DNA of 64,000 bases from Planctomycetia bacterium (GCA_030539035.1 JAUNSU010000002.1:23699-87698), one strand, 5' to 3'; shown: positions 16,464 through 25,697, counted from the stretch's first letter. The notes: generated by a model from the sequence alone, not told the origin. Made by a program: numbers and translations.

Positions 16464-17729
16464 TTACAAATACTTCTTATAATCACCGACATTCGGGACC
16501 GACGGATGAGTATCAGGACCGAAATAGCGAAGTCCGACAAGCGGTTCGGATCCGGTGTTCACGATCTCAACGCCATTTTTGCCCGCCTCTGCGGTAATAT
16601 ACAATTCATCGTTCGGCTCTTCACCAAATCGAATCATGTTCGGAGAATCGATATCGAGTTTTCCGAACTTGCCGCGTCCCTGAACGGTGATCCAGGCGCT
16701 CGCCCCGCCATCCTGCATTCGGCATTTGGCTCCCGGCATAATGGTAAGCTCTTTCGCGGAAATACGCTGTTTTCCTTCGATCAAGCCGTAAACGATCCAG
16801 CGATCCCAATATCCGGCCGCCGCGTCCGACTTGTTCTCGTCAACGATCGGCTCAAGGTAATTGTGATCCTTGAAATACGGATCGACGTTCCGTTCCCAGT
16901 CGAGCTGTTCGATAATGTAATCGAGATCATATTTTTTGTCGGCGGGAACGTCCTTTGTAAGAAGATCCCAGGAAACTTCGCGTCCTTCGACCAAAGACTG
17001 ATACATTCCGAATACATCGGATCCCCATTGCGGTTCATAAGTACAAAGAGATCCGGGCGCATGAAGAACGCCGGCGGGAACGAGCCATCCGCTTCCCCGC
17101 TTCAGCCGATAGGCCTTGGAAAGGTCGAGGATTCCGTTGTCCCCTTTATTCCAGTTTTCGAGGCACTTTCGAACCTGATCTTTTGTTGTTCCCGGCTCCA
17201 GACCCATAAAGGTATAATCGAAATGATTTTCAGCGGCATTCAGCTGGGGCGGGAAATAATAGGATTCCGGTTTTCCCTGCTGTCCGGTCAATTCCGCGTG
17301 CTGCTGCATCTGGTGCATATGGTGCGGGATCGGTCCGGCATTATCAAAAAACTTGGAGAAGACCGGCCATCGTTTGTATTCCGCCCACATTTTTTCACCG
17401 ACAACGGATCCTTTTCCTTCTTCAACAGCATCACGCAAAAGGAAGCGTTCGCCGCCGAATTTCACATAGCTGAGCCCTTCATCTTCCGTTCGTCCTTCGT
17501 TGGCCGCTTCTGTGGTACTCGCGAACCATCGTTCGTCGATTCCGCCCCGATTAACGCCGAGCGCATACCAATCGGTCGGAGCGAGCTTAATTCTTTTTCC
17601 GGGATGAAGGAAAGATCGGGGAACCCAGTTCGGGGTCAAGCGCAGAACGCCGTCTCCCGCTTCCATCGCCTGAGCCAAAAGGGACGCAACATTGTCTTTG
17701 GACGCAATTTTAGACTGAACAATCGCCAT
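16464..17729 (-). CDS. Cupin protein, class I mannose-6-phosphate isomerase-like
   Basis: A 421-residue cytoplasmic protein with two cupin halves. The N-terminal metal site is suggested by PHHMHQMQQHAE (His, His, and Glu ligands) and the matching GSGWLVPAGVLHAPGS. The C-terminal half contains a second cupin (LTIMPGAKCRMQDGGASAWI). This layout fits sugar-phosphate isomerase-like cupins found in planctomycetes and related phyla. It could isomerise a hexose phosphate or bind a sugar acid; substrate is not evident. The ATG at 17729 follows AGGAG. It is the first gene of the unit that includes feoA, feoB and uppP. Confidence 0.72.
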   Translation of the reverse strand: MAIVQSKIASKDNVASLLAQAMEAGDGVLRLTPNWVPRSFLHPGKRIKLAPTDWYALGVNRGGIDERWFASTTEAANEGRTEDEGLSYVKFGGERFLLRDAVEEGKGSVVGEKMWAEYKRWPVFSKFFDNAGPIPHHMHQMQQHAELTGQQGKPESYYFPPQLNAAENHFDYTFMGLEPGTTKDQVRKCLENWNKGDNGILDLSKAYRLKRGSGWLVPAGVLHAPGSLCTYEPQWGSDVFGMYQSLVEGREVSWDLLTKDVPADKKYDLDYIIEQLDWERNVDPYFKDHNYLEPIVDENKSDAAAGYWDRWIVYGLIEGKQRISAKELTIMPGAKCRMQDGGASAWITVQGRGKFGKLDIDSPNMIRFGEEPNDELYITAEAGKNGVEIVNTGSEPLVGLRYFGPDTHPSVPNVGDYKKYL

Positions 17730-18388
17730 TTCAAGAACTCCTGTAAATAATGAGGTGATCTGATTTCAATCAGGTTTTCCCGAAAGTAAAAAAGTTCCCG
17801 AATACGGTGATCCGGACATACATACCATGGAAAATCTGTTTCTGGAACCAGGAAACTTGATCTTCGAATATTCCATACTCGAAAAACATCCCCTTATTAT
17901 CAAAGATTTTAGGCTGTTTGTCAAATACCGTCTACGAAAATTTTACATCTTTTCAAAAAATTTTCATAAAATTCCGTTTTTTTGACCGTTCAGTACTTTT
18001 TATATCCTATAATATCTTCAAGGGAAAGGTAATATTTCGAAAAAGTAAAATTTTTTGAAATGTTTGTCATTTCGTTTGTTTTTTTACTTACATGGTATTC
18101 ATGGAAGGACAATGATCCGGTTTTTGCTGAAAAACGACACTGGACCCCATTTTTGGGACTCCTTGCAGAATTCAGATTATCTTTTATGATTATAAGGGAT
18201 AGTCCGATAAGGTAATTTATTAGTTTTTTAACAAAAAAAAGAATTTTTCGGATTATAATTAAAGTTTCCAAACCATTGGGACGATAGATAAGAGAGCCGG
18301 GGAGAATCGAAGGATTGATTCAAACCGGGATCCGAGTTAAAAGAGTTCAACATAGTACATTAAGATAAGTCAATCAGGAGAAAAAGCT
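17730..18388. other. AT-rich 659-base gap between divergent cupin and flgM-like genes
   Basis: No coding frame is convincing. It should hold the promoters of both neighbours. A TATAAT hexamer at 18254-18259 lies upstream of the flgM-like gene, but its best -35 partner has a 20-base spacer. At 18121-18165 the text TTTTTGCTGAAAAACGACAC followed by TGGACCCC and TTTTTGGGACTCC resembles the end of an insertion sequence (recalled IS21-like termini, unverified); no transposase gene accompanies it. Confidence 0.5.
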
Positions 18389-18691
18389 ATGGATATTTAT
18401 GGATCGCATCTTGTTCAAGGTACTCCCAATGTGAGTTCTGTTCAATCGACGGAACGATTCTCGAACAGCACGGAAGTTGAAGCGAAAGCGAATACGCCGG
18501 TGAAGGACGAGGTCGAGATTTCCAGTACAGCGCGAGAGATCAGCGAAACGCGCGGTGTTGCTCCTTCGCTGGACAACAGCGAGATCCGGTTGGATCTTGT
18601 CAATCAGGCGCGTGCGAAGATCGCCGCCGGCGTCTATGATGCTCCGGAATACCTTGAAGCCGCCCTGGAAAAAATGCTGGCGCGCTGGTAA
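18389..18691 (+). CDS. FlgM-like anti-sigma-28 factor family protein
   Basis: A 100-residue protein whose N-terminal half is polar and probably disordered. The C-terminal half has the FlgM signature: VEISSTAREI, then IRLDLVNQARAKIAAGVYD and a final amphipathic LEAALEKMLARW. FlgM proteins bind and hold the flagellar sigma-28 until the hook is complete; in planctomycetes they are also found away from flagellar operons, as here. The ATG follows AGGAGAAAAAGCT. A terminator at 18736 shows it is monocistronic. No flagellar gene is in the window. Confidence 0.8.
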   Translation: MDIYGSHLVQGTPNVSSVQSTERFSNSTEVEAKANTPVKDEVEISSTAREISETRGVAPSLDNSEIRLDLVNQARAKIAAGVYDAPEYLEAALEKMLARW

Positions 18692-18735
18692 TCGTTTTGA
18701 AATAATGTCCGGCTAATCCGGCTTTGAAAAATTAG

Positions 18736-18782
18736 AGTACAAACAGATCAATAGAGACATTGTCTTGTTTGTACTTTTTTTA
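18736..18782 (+). terminator. Terminator after flgM-like gene
   Basis: AGTACAAACA (18736-18745) pairs perfectly with TGTTTGTACT (18766-18775) across a 20-base loop, followed by seven Ts. Confidence 0.8.
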
Positions 18783-18995
18783 TGGACTTCCACGGAGGCC
18801 GATTTTGAAAAAGCGGTCCGGCCAAAAGAGGACTTATCTTCCTTGGAAAAGGGGAATACGGTTAAAAATTTATATCACCCTGTATTAAAGTGAACCAAAA
18901 AGTGAACCACTTTTTCTTAAAAAATAGATAAAACAGGGAACATGCAGGGAATCTCTAAATTCGCGATTCTCCCTTAAAAACAAGGATAATCCATA

Positions 18996-19030
18996 AAAAA
19001 AGGGTCTTTGGCGCGTTGCCAAAAACCCTT
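18996..19030 (-). terminator. Terminator downstream of tRNA-Arg
   Basis: Reading the minus strand, AAGGGT (from 19030) and its partner ACCCTT (ending 19000) form a stem extended by GCC/GGC pairs, followed by a run of Ts (18995-19000). It sits just after the tRNA 3' end. The rest of the 18692-19035 stretch is non-coding and includes a direct repeat of AAGTGAACCA at about 18890-18915. Confidence 0.75.
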
Positions 19031-19035
19031 AAAGG

Positions 19036-19109
<74 letters not shown>

Positions 19110-19145
19110 ATATACAAAAGAACATCCGCTCTTTAATATCTCCCC

Positions 19146-19173
19146 ATTAGACCACTTTTTACCAAATTGGCAA
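19146..19173 (-). promoter_or_regulatory. Possible promoter for tRNA-Arg
   Basis: On the minus strand TTGCCA (19173-19168) and TCTAAT (19151-19146) are 16 bases apart, about 40 bases upstream of the tRNA and downstream of the kinase stop. Confidence 0.4.
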
Positions 19174-19205
19174 TAGGGGGAGCTAAAAAATCATTGAAAA
19201 AACGA

Positions 19206-19748
19206 TTAAGAATTGGCCGCCAAACACGAATCGCCCATACTGGAATCAGAAACAGAACCGGAAACAGAATCCGAATCGGATTCCTCCTCATACGAAGGCT
19301 CTTCCTCTTCTTCCGGTAAAGGATCAGGCGAAGGATACTTCCGCATAAAAAGTTCGTTCCCAATATCATTATACCGAACTTCATTCATGAAGGATCGCAT
19401 TAAAAGACAACCGCGTCCGCTGGCCGTATTCAAATTGGCTTCGTCTGTAGGATCAGCGACTTCGGCAACATTGAACCCCGGCCCTTCGTCCCGAACGGAC
19501 ATCGTAATCTGTTCCGGTGATACTGTATATGTTGCATGAACCATTTTGCTCGGATCACATTTGCTCCCATGTCGAATCGCGTTGGTCAACCCCTCTACTA
19601 AAGCAAGATTGATCGCAAAAGTGTCCCGATCACTCCAACCCATTTTTTCAAGATCCTTGAGCATCTGCTCGACAAACGACTCACCCTCTCCGAAAACACC
19701 GGGAAATACCGTGCTGTTCGTTAAGGTTTTCGTTGTTATCTCACTCAT
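19206..19748 (-). CDS. RsbW-like anti-sigma/serine kinase ATPase with acidic tail
   Basis: A GHKL-fold ATPase of the HATPase_c_2 group (RsbW/SpoIIAB-like), which usually phosphorylates an anti-sigma-factor antagonist or binds a sigma factor. The N box is LALVEGLTNAIRHG and the G1 box is VRDEGPGF; a short GRGCLLMRSFMNEV follows as the G2-like region. The core ends near residue 140. The last 40 residues are a highly acidic Glu/Asp/Ser tail (PEEEEEPSYEEE) with no known role. No antagonist or sigma gene is adjacent. The ATG follows AGAGAGAAG. Confidence 0.85.
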   Translation of the reverse strand: MSEITTKTLTNSTVFPGVFGEGESFVEQMLKDLEKMGWSDRDTFAINLALVEGLTNAIRHGSKCDPSKMVHATYTVSPEQITMSVRDEGPGFNVAEVADPTDEANLNTASGRGCLLMRSFMNEVRYNDIGNELFMRKYPSPDPLPEEEEEPSYEEESDSDSVSGSVSDSSMGDSCLAANS

Positions 19749-20099
19749 TGACTTCTCTCTTTTAGTCGAAAATGCTTATAAATCTGAAAAACATTCTCCC
19801 ATAAAAATAAGGATTCGCAGGAATAATACTCCGTTTCTTCCTCTTCTTATGGAATTTGTGAAAAATTCCTTATATCTTTAAAAATTTGTCTACAAGAAAC
19901 TTCTGAAATGCCAAAAACTGACAATGCCTATTTTACTCTTAATAAAACAGACTGTCAAGCATTAAAAAAAGTCCCGAACGGAAAATAAAATAATTATTTT
20001 TGTTTTACAGTCAAAAAAAGACTGTTTTATGGATAAAAACGCTGCGAACAGCGAAATATATCTCCAATCGAGAGGGACCCAAAAAGATCCTTCCCGTCT
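19749..20099. other. 351-base AT-rich gap, nothing recognised
   Basis: Separates the start of the kinase gene from the end of the DUF4340 gene, both on the minus strand, so it should hold the kinase promoter. A purine/A-rich stretch with repeated AAAAAGACTG and CAGACTG words occurs at about 19945-20035. I see no coding frame or structured RNA. Confidence 0.45.
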
Positions 20100-21623
20100 T
20101 TATTTCCCGATTTGTCCGACAGGACTCGCCGCCTTGATCAGATCGTAATTTTCTTTCGAGATCCGGAAAAACCAATCACTGAAGCGCAGATTAAGCTGCG
20201 CGGCCCGACGGCTTCCCTCATCGACCGTAATCTGATATTCACTCTTTCGGAGCATGTTTTCCGATTTAATCCCGGCATTTTCTTTTTCCAGCTTTTTCTT
20301 TTCGTCGGGAGAAACCTTTGCAGGGATCTCCTTCATTTTAAGAAGCTCCGGTTTTTTCAGCGAATCCAAATCAAAAAACGCCTGAACAAGGACCAGGATT
20401 CCTTTTTCCTCTTCCCGGCCAAAAAGGATCCGAATCGATGTTCCATCCTTCATCAAAAGAACAATATCGCCGTTTTCTCCTATTAAACAGGGCTCCGATT
20501 TCTGAGGTTGAAGAAGATCAAAATCGGCAGTATAAAATCCATATTCATTCAGCCGGATATTCTGAAGAACAAGATCTCTTACGGATCGATTCTCCCGAAA
20601 GATACGCGAGGCCGGTTCCGGTTTTCGCTCCACTCCCTCGATTTGAAGATGTCCAAGCGCGTCCGCCGCCGCATTGATCCGCTTATTATCGAGCTTTGAA
20701 CACTCTTTCTCCCCGGTAGGTTCATATTTCAACTGATCATTCAATTTCAGTTCCCGAACCAGGGACCAGACCCGATCAATCGCTTCGGAAGGCTCCTGCG
20801 CCAGTTCGAAATATCCTCGCGGAGCGATTCCCTTTTTCTCCTTATTATAATGGTAATCATGAATAAACAGTTTTTTGATGTTCCACCGGCTGATCCGAAG
20901 AAGATCCCGATTCATCCAGAGAATCGGATCCGTCGATAAACGATCGGAGATGGACCGGATCTGTTCCCCGGCGGCGCCTTCAACCGTTCCCGCCGCAAAA
21001 TCGACAATATAAACTTCATCTTTGCCCGCAAGGCGAACATATCGAACATCGCGAACCGCAGAACTTTCCGGAACTGTATCGCCAATGATCAGATCCGCGT
21101 AAACTTCATTCTGCTTTCCCTTGATCCGAAGATGGATCCCGCAGCCGGAATACTGATCTTTTCGGGCATCTTCCGGATCGATCAATCGGCAATTTTGATG
21201 AAATTCATTGATCTTTCGCAGATCGTTCCCATCCACCATTTTTTCTGTTAATGAAAGAACCGTCAACTGGAGCAGAGGAGAGACGGCAAGCGCCATCTGA
21301 TCCCGATTTTCCGCAGGATAATTGAAAAAAGAAGCAATTTTCCAGAAGCCGTCCTGTTCCATAATGCGGATAGACCGGATCTTTTCATAATCGCTTTCCG
21401 GTCTTGTGATCGTGATCTCCCCGATCTTCAGAGGATCGGTAAAAGCAGGAAACAGCTTCTTTCCAACTCTTTCTTCCTGTTCCATTTCCGGCGGCGAAGG
21501 GATCAGCTTCAGCCAAAGAACAAGAAGGAGAAGAGCTCCCAATCCGATTATCAGGGATTTGAAAAGTTCGGATTTTTTTTCCTTTTCACTCTGAACAGGC
21601 ATTTTCTTAACATCGGACATCAT
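20100..21623 (-). CDS. DUF4340-type membrane-anchored protein
   Basis: A 507-residue protein with one N-terminal membrane helix (residues about 22-42, LIIGLGALLLLVLWLKLI) and a large extracytoplasmic part. The pattern of a short ITRPESD segment followed by repeated modules with WKIASFF, LIIGD and VRYVRLAGKDEVYIV matches DUF4340 proteins. These are often encoded beside ABC-2/GldG-type export systems. Here no such transporter is adjacent; upstream lie a small membrane protein and serS. The function of the family is unknown, so I only assign topology and family. Confidence 0.75.
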   Translation of the reverse strand: MMSDVKKMPVQSEKEKKSELFKSLIIGLGALLLLVLWLKLIPSPPEMEQEERVGKKLFPAFTDPLKIGEITITRPESDYEKIRSIRIMEQDGFWKIASFFNYPAENRDQMALAVSPLLQLTVLSLTEKMVDGNDLRKINEFHQNCRLIDPEDARKDQYSGCGIHLRIKGKQNEVYADLIIGDTVPESSAVRDVRYVRLAGKDEVYIVDFAAGTVEGAAGEQIRSISDRLSTDPILWMNRDLLRISRWNIKKLFIHDYHYNKEKKGIAPRGYFELAQEPSEAIDRVWSLVRELKLNDQLKYEPTGEKECSKLDNKRINAAADALGHLQIEGVERKPEPASRIFRENRSVRDLVLQNIRLNEYGFYTADFDLLQPQKSEPCLIGENGDIVLLMKDGTSIRILFGREEEKGILVLVQAFFDLDSLKKPELLKMKEIPAKVSPDEKKKLEKENAGIKSENMLRKSEYQITVDEGSRRAAQLNLRFSDWFFRISKENYDLIKAASPVGQIGK

Positions 21624-21691
21624 AAATATGAACGTTCCTTGATCTGATGATATTCCTTAAATCGTCGATATTTTTTAAACCGCAGATCCTC

Positions 21692-21883
21692 TCAAGCGGA
21701 AATGCGGAGAATTACGTAAACGATCAAAAGAAAAAGAAACAGGGATCCGGCGAATCGGGCCGCATGCCGAAAAATCGGAACGGGATCTTCATGCCGCGTT
21801 CCCGCATGGACCAGCGAATACGCGATCACAAGCGGCAAAAGAAACCAGATCTGATTAAAGGTCAATAAGGCAAAGAGTTCCAT
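21692..21883 (-). CDS. Small two-helix membrane protein
   Basis: A 63-residue frame from ATG 21883 between serS and the DUF4340 gene. It contains two hydrophobic segments, IWFLLPLVIAYSLVHA and FAGSLFLFLLIVYVIL, separated by a charged loop (GTRHEDPVPIFRHAARF). Position, spacing in a minus-strand run of genes and membrane character support it as a real gene. The frame extends upstream into serS without sense, so the internal ATG is the best start. Function unknown. Confidence 0.6.
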   Translation of the reverse strand: MELFALLTFNQIWFLLPLVIAYSLVHAGTRHEDPVPIFRHAARFAGSLFLFLLIVYVILRISA

Positions 21884-21947
21884 AATCTTTTCCGTCCATT
21901 CCGTAAACGTTTTATTTCGAACAGGGCTATTGAATATCCAAGGTGAA

Positions 21948-23219
21948 TTATCGGGCGATCCGATCAATTCCCGTATAAGGACGCAATACTTCGGGAACAA
22001 TAATGGATCCGTCCTTTTGCTGATACATTTCCATAATGGCGACGAGCGCCCGACTGATCGCGATCGCAGTTCCGTTAAGAGTATGAAGGAAAGAAGTTCC
22101 TTTTTCTCCCTTGATTCGATATCGCGCATTCAGGCGGCGGGCCTGATAGTCGGTGCAGTTGGAGGTGCTGGTTACCTCACCATATTCATTCCTTCCGGGC
22201 ATCCAGGCTTCCAGATCATACTTGCGATAGGCCGGACCGCCCAGATCGCCGGTTGCCGTATCGACCACGCGATAAGGAAGACCGAGATCATCGAAAAGCT
22301 GCCGTTCCATTCCGAGCATTTCCTGATGCATTCCTTCACTTTGCTCGGGCAAGGTAAACGCGAACATTTCGACTTTGGTGAACTGATGGACCCGATAAAG
22401 TCCGCGCGAGGCGCGTCCGGCCGCTCCGGCTTCCGTTCGAAAACAATGGCTGATTCCGCAGAATTTCACCGGAAGATCTTCCGCATTGATCGTTTGATTC
22501 GCGAAAAGGCCCCCCAAAGTGATCTCGGCCGTTGCAACAAGGCTCAAATCGGTATTTTCAATGGAATAGATCTGGGTCTCATTTCCCCGGGGAATATATC
22601 CGGTCCCCTGCAGAATATCATTTCGGGCAAGATCCGGCGTTGTCAACGGCTTGAATCCCGCTTTGATCAGTCGATTTACCGCGTAAAGCTGAAGAGCAAG
22701 TTCAAGGAGAACGGCCTCATTTCTCAGGAAGTAGAATCCGGCACCCGCAACACGGGCACCGCCGTCGAAATCGATCAGATTCAGGCGTTCTCCCAAGATC
22801 ACATGATCAACCGGTTCGAAATCGAAGTTCGGCAACGGATTCTTTCCGTAAGCAACCGGCGCGTTGGACGCATCATCGTCCCCGATCGGCGCGTCGGGAT
22901 GGGCCATATTCGGAATGGATCGAAGGATTTCTTCCGCTTCCTTTTCGATCGCTTCCATTTCGGAACGAACCGTTCCCGTCCGTTCGCGCAAAAGACGCCC
23001 CTGCTCTTTTTTGGCTTCTCTTTCTTCCGGCGTCGCAGCTTTTCCAATCGATTTGGAAACGGTATTCGCTTCCTGATTCAGTCCTTCGAGTTCTTTTTGT
23101 TTTTCCCGGCGAATATTTTCCAGTTCGACAAATCGATCGACATCGACTTTCATATTTCGATTTTTGCAGTTTGTTCTTACAGCGTCAACATTATCCAAAA
23201 TAAACCGGCGATCAAGCAT
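21948..23219 (-). CDS. serS: Seryl-tRNA synthetase
   Basis: Charges tRNA-Ser (and tRNA-Sec where present). The first ~105 residues form the antiparallel coiled-coil arm that contacts the tRNA long variable arm (ELENIRREKQKELEGLNQEAN). The class II core follows with TAEITLGGLFANQTI, motif 2 FRTEAGAAGRASRGLYRVHQF, and motif 3 LNGTAIAISRALVAIMEMYQ. Length 423 is typical. A long open frame exists on the opposite strand across this gene, which is a codon-usage shadow. lepB lies 76 bases upstream. Confidence 0.97.
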   Translation of the reverse strand: MLDRRFILDNVDAVRTNCKNRNMKVDVDRFVELENIRREKQKELEGLNQEANTVSKSIGKAATPEEREAKKEQGRLLRERTGTVRSEMEAIEKEAEEILRSIPNMAHPDAPIGDDDASNAPVAYGKNPLPNFDFEPVDHVILGERLNLIDFDGGARVAGAGFYFLRNEAVLLELALQLYAVNRLIKAGFKPLTTPDLARNDILQGTGYIPRGNETQIYSIENTDLSLVATAEITLGGLFANQTINAEDLPVKFCGISHCFRTEAGAAGRASRGLYRVHQFTKVEMFAFTLPEQSEGMHQEMLGMERQLFDDLGLPYRVVDTATGDLGGPAYRKYDLEAWMPGRNEYGEVTSTSNCTDYQARRLNARYRIKGEKGTSFLHTLNGTAIAISRALVAIMEMYQQKDGSIIVPEVLRPYTGIDRIAR

Positions 23220-23295
23220 TGGTTGTTCCTTATTTGCAAATCATTACAATTTTGTCCATACGGATTTAAAGCCGCAATCAAAAAAATACACGTTT

Positions 23296-25290
23296 TTAAT
23301 CGATATGCCGCATTTTTGAAAATTCGGGAATAAACGGCAACCGAGTCTTCGGGATCAATTTTCCGTGAGGCCAATAAACATAAAAAGCCTTTCCGATCAG
23401 AAGTTTTCTGTCGACATAGTAGGGAACCGTATTGGAACTCCAGAGACGGCTATCATGGCTCAATCCGCTGTTGTCCCCAAGAGCAAGATATTGATCCTCT
23501 TGCAGATCGAAGATCGCGGACCACGTATTTCCATATCCTTTCCAGGAAACGGGATCGGAAAGAAATTTCGTGTAATTCTCCTCATCCGCAGACGGGATCA
23601 CAACCGAAGAAAGGCGATCGCATCGGCGATGCTCCGGTTTATGCAACTGCTCCGCAAGTTCATAAGGAATCGCTTCCAGGTGATTTCCCGTTGCGATATA
23701 ATAAAGATCCCGTTGGATCTTGATATGATCGATACTCATTTTTCGATTCTGAACTCCAATGGAGACCGGGATCAGATCCTTTTCATTCGGATCGCGATTT
23801 CGCGGCAATACGCCCGCCTGTCCATTCGCAAAAGGCTTGCATAGGTGATCATATCGTCCTTCATTGGGGAATTCCAGTTCTTTTCCGTCGACCAGAAGAC
23901 GCATCTGCTCGTCGATATTCATAAACTGAAAATGATGAACACCGGGCCCAAGGGGATGAACAACAACTTCGGGAACCCATTTGTCGATTCCCGGAATCTC
24001 CAGCGTGATCCGTCCATCAAGCGGATGAATTCGGCAACGAAAAACCTGTCCCCCTTTGACCAGATCAAAAAGAAGCTGATCATGATCGGTAAAAGGTTCA
24101 TTTTTGAAGTCAACTTCACAGGAAACCGAAAGATCGCCCGTCCAGTTCATTCCAAAGCTGTCCGCGGATTTAAGACACTGATACCGATATCCGTAAGCGC
24201 TTGTCCCGGGCAATTTGCGTATATATTGCGACATACTGTCGACATCACGGGAATCGGATGTTTGCCTTATCGCCGTATTATAAGCCGCCTGATCGATAAT
24301 CAACTGGGGATTATTCGCGATTTTTCCCGATTGAAGAACAGAATCCGGAAGTTTTCGATCCATAAGACTCAGCCAATCGAATGAGGAGGGAACAATATGC
24401 CGGTACCGCAGCCAATGGACCGACGCGTTTTTGGCATCAAATTCTCCCGGCAAAGGATTCGTTTCCAGGTTCAACCGGCTTCCGAAAACGGATTCATCGA
24501 TCTTTTGAACTTCACCGCTGAAAGAAAACGACTTTCTGTCTTCTGAAGGGATCCAGGCCGCCTGTTCCTTGCGCTGCAAGGCAAGATCATCGATCCAGCG
24601 CGAAGGCCATCCGATCTGAACCAGCTCCTTATGCGGAAAATCATTGTCGTAAACGGTTTGCAGCATCTGCTGCAAATTAGTGAGCGGTTTGCGGACGATC
24701 TCAAAATCGGCGTAATCACCGGAGGGGAGTTTCTTTTGGACAAAAATATCCCCATACTGAATCCGGACCCTTTCGTTCGGAAGACCAATGATCCGTTTGA
24801 TAAAATTAACTTTCGGTTCGGCGGGAGCACGAAAAACCGATACATCCCAACGATAAACCGGGCGATTATCAAAAGTGCATTTGCTCACAAGGATCCGATC
24901 TCCTGTAAAAGAAGGAGCGTCGGGTCCATAATATTCGGGAAAACCGCATTGGGGACAGGTTCCCGATACGATTCGCGTCGCGGTCTTTCTATTCGTACTG
25001 CTGTCCATCTCCTCGCTGGCATTCACCTGATAGCGAAAACCGCACTCGGAACATTCAATATCTTTATGTCTTCCTTTTAAAGTCGGGGCCATCGAACCGG
25101 TCGGAATCACAAACGCTTCCGCCTCGAACGATTTAATAAAAAAGGCGAGAAGAAGAGCAAAAATGAGCGATTCCGCAAGTTCCCGAAAAGAAGCGAATCC
25201 GGATGCTTCCTCCGTTTTTTCTTCCTGCTTTTTTCCCGAAAGATCCGATTCTTCGCAGGAAGAGGCCTTTATTGAACGATTGAATTCCAT
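23296..25290 (-). CDS. lepB: Signal peptidase I, planctomycete type with zinc ribbon and large insert
   Basis: Inner-membrane serine protease that removes signal peptides. A membrane helix at about residues 38-56 precedes the catalytic Ser66 in IPTGSMAPT; the general base is Lys165 in NFIKRIIGLPNERV; the C-terminal box is LALGDNSGLSHDSR. At 664 residues it is more than twice the usual length. Two additions stand out: a CxxC/CxxC zinc-ribbon (Cys80, Cys83, Cys112, Cys115) right after the catalytic Ser, and ~350 residues between the Lys and the GDN box containing a beta-rich, LamG-like jelly-roll section (VSCEVDFKNEPF... through MRLLVDGKELEF). These additions are recalled from planctomycete relatives; their purpose is unknown. 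Confidence 0.93.
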   Translation of the reverse strand: MEFNRSIKASSCEESDLSGKKQEEKTEEASGFASFRELAESLIFALLLAFFIKSFEAEAFVIPTGSMAPTLKGRHKDIECSECGFRYQVNASEEMDSSTNRKTATRIVSGTCPQCGFPEYYGPDAPSFTGDRILVSKCTFDNRPVYRWDVSVFRAPAEPKVNFIKRIIGLPNERVRIQYGDIFVQKKLPSGDYADFEIVRKPLTNLQQMLQTVYDNDFPHKELVQIGWPSRWIDDLALQRKEQAAWIPSEDRKSFSFSGEVQKIDESVFGSRLNLETNPLPGEFDAKNASVHWLRYRHIVPSSFDWLSLMDRKLPDSVLQSGKIANNPQLIIDQAAYNTAIRQTSDSRDVDSMSQYIRKLPGTSAYGYRYQCLKSADSFGMNWTGDLSVSCEVDFKNEPFTDHDQLLFDLVKGGQVFRCRIHPLDGRITLEIPGIDKWVPEVVVHPLGPGVHHFQFMNIDEQMRLLVDGKELEFPNEGRYDHLCKPFANGQAGVLPRNRDPNEKDLIPVSIGVQNRKMSIDHIKIQRDLYYIATGNHLEAIPYELAEQLHKPEHRRCDRLSSVVIPSADEENYTKFLSDPVSWKGYGNTWSAIFDLQEDQYLALGDNSGLSHDSRLWSSNTVPYYVDRKLLIGKAFYVYWPHGKLIPKTRLPFIPEFSKMRHID

Positions 25291-25545
25291 TTTTTATCTG
25301 TTTCCATCTGTTTACGGACTGTTCTGTATTTTGAAAATAAAATGATACGGTTTAGTAATTATACCCGTCCTGCACTCTTTTTTCCATTACCTGCCCGCAA
25401 AAATTTTCAAATTTCTGTTCTTTTTCCCTCTCTTGAAAAAATTTGGGGCCGATCAGGAAAAAAAGACCGCCCGGGCTTGACGAACAGACTTTTTCGCCTA
25501 AAATGATGTCTATGTTTTGTTCCTTCGGGATTAATAATATGTTTT

Positions 25546-25616
25546 TGGGGAATGGTGTAAAGGTAGCACGACTGGCTCTGAACCAGTTAGTCGGGGTTCG
25601 AATCCCTGTTCCCCAG
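25546..25616 (+). tRNA. tRNA-Gln (anticodon CTG)
   Basis: A 71-base cloverleaf. Acceptor TGGGGAA pairs with TTCCCCA (discriminator G), as is typical of tRNA-Gln beginning with U. The anticodon arm ACTGG-CTCTGAA-CCAGT gives CTG, and the T arm is CGGGG-TTCGAAT-CCCTG. CCA is not encoded. Reads CAG codons. Confidence 0.96.
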
Positions 25617-25618
25617 CT

Positions 25619-25676
25619 AAGGGGGCGTTTACGATGAAAGCTAAGTTTAAACTTCGTATTCGTCCCTTTTTTATTT
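25619..25676 (+). terminator. Possible terminator after tRNA-Gln
   Basis: AAGGGGGCG and a following TACGATGAAAG can pair with CTTCGTA and CGTCCCTT, ending in a run of Ts at about 25668-25674. The stem is interrupted, so confidence is moderate. Confidence 0.5.
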
Positions 25677-25697
25677 AAATCAAGGAGTGGGGTTTAT

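Noticed and set aside
16506..17750. A 414-codon frame opposite the cupin gene
   Set aside because: Same cause; the cupin frame has metal-binding motifs and a ribosome site, and the opposite frame has neither.
21930..23333. A 467-codon frame on the plus strand opposite serS
   Set aside because: It is a shadow of serS codon usage: low-quality composition, no start signal and no recognisable domain, while serS is certain on the other strand.
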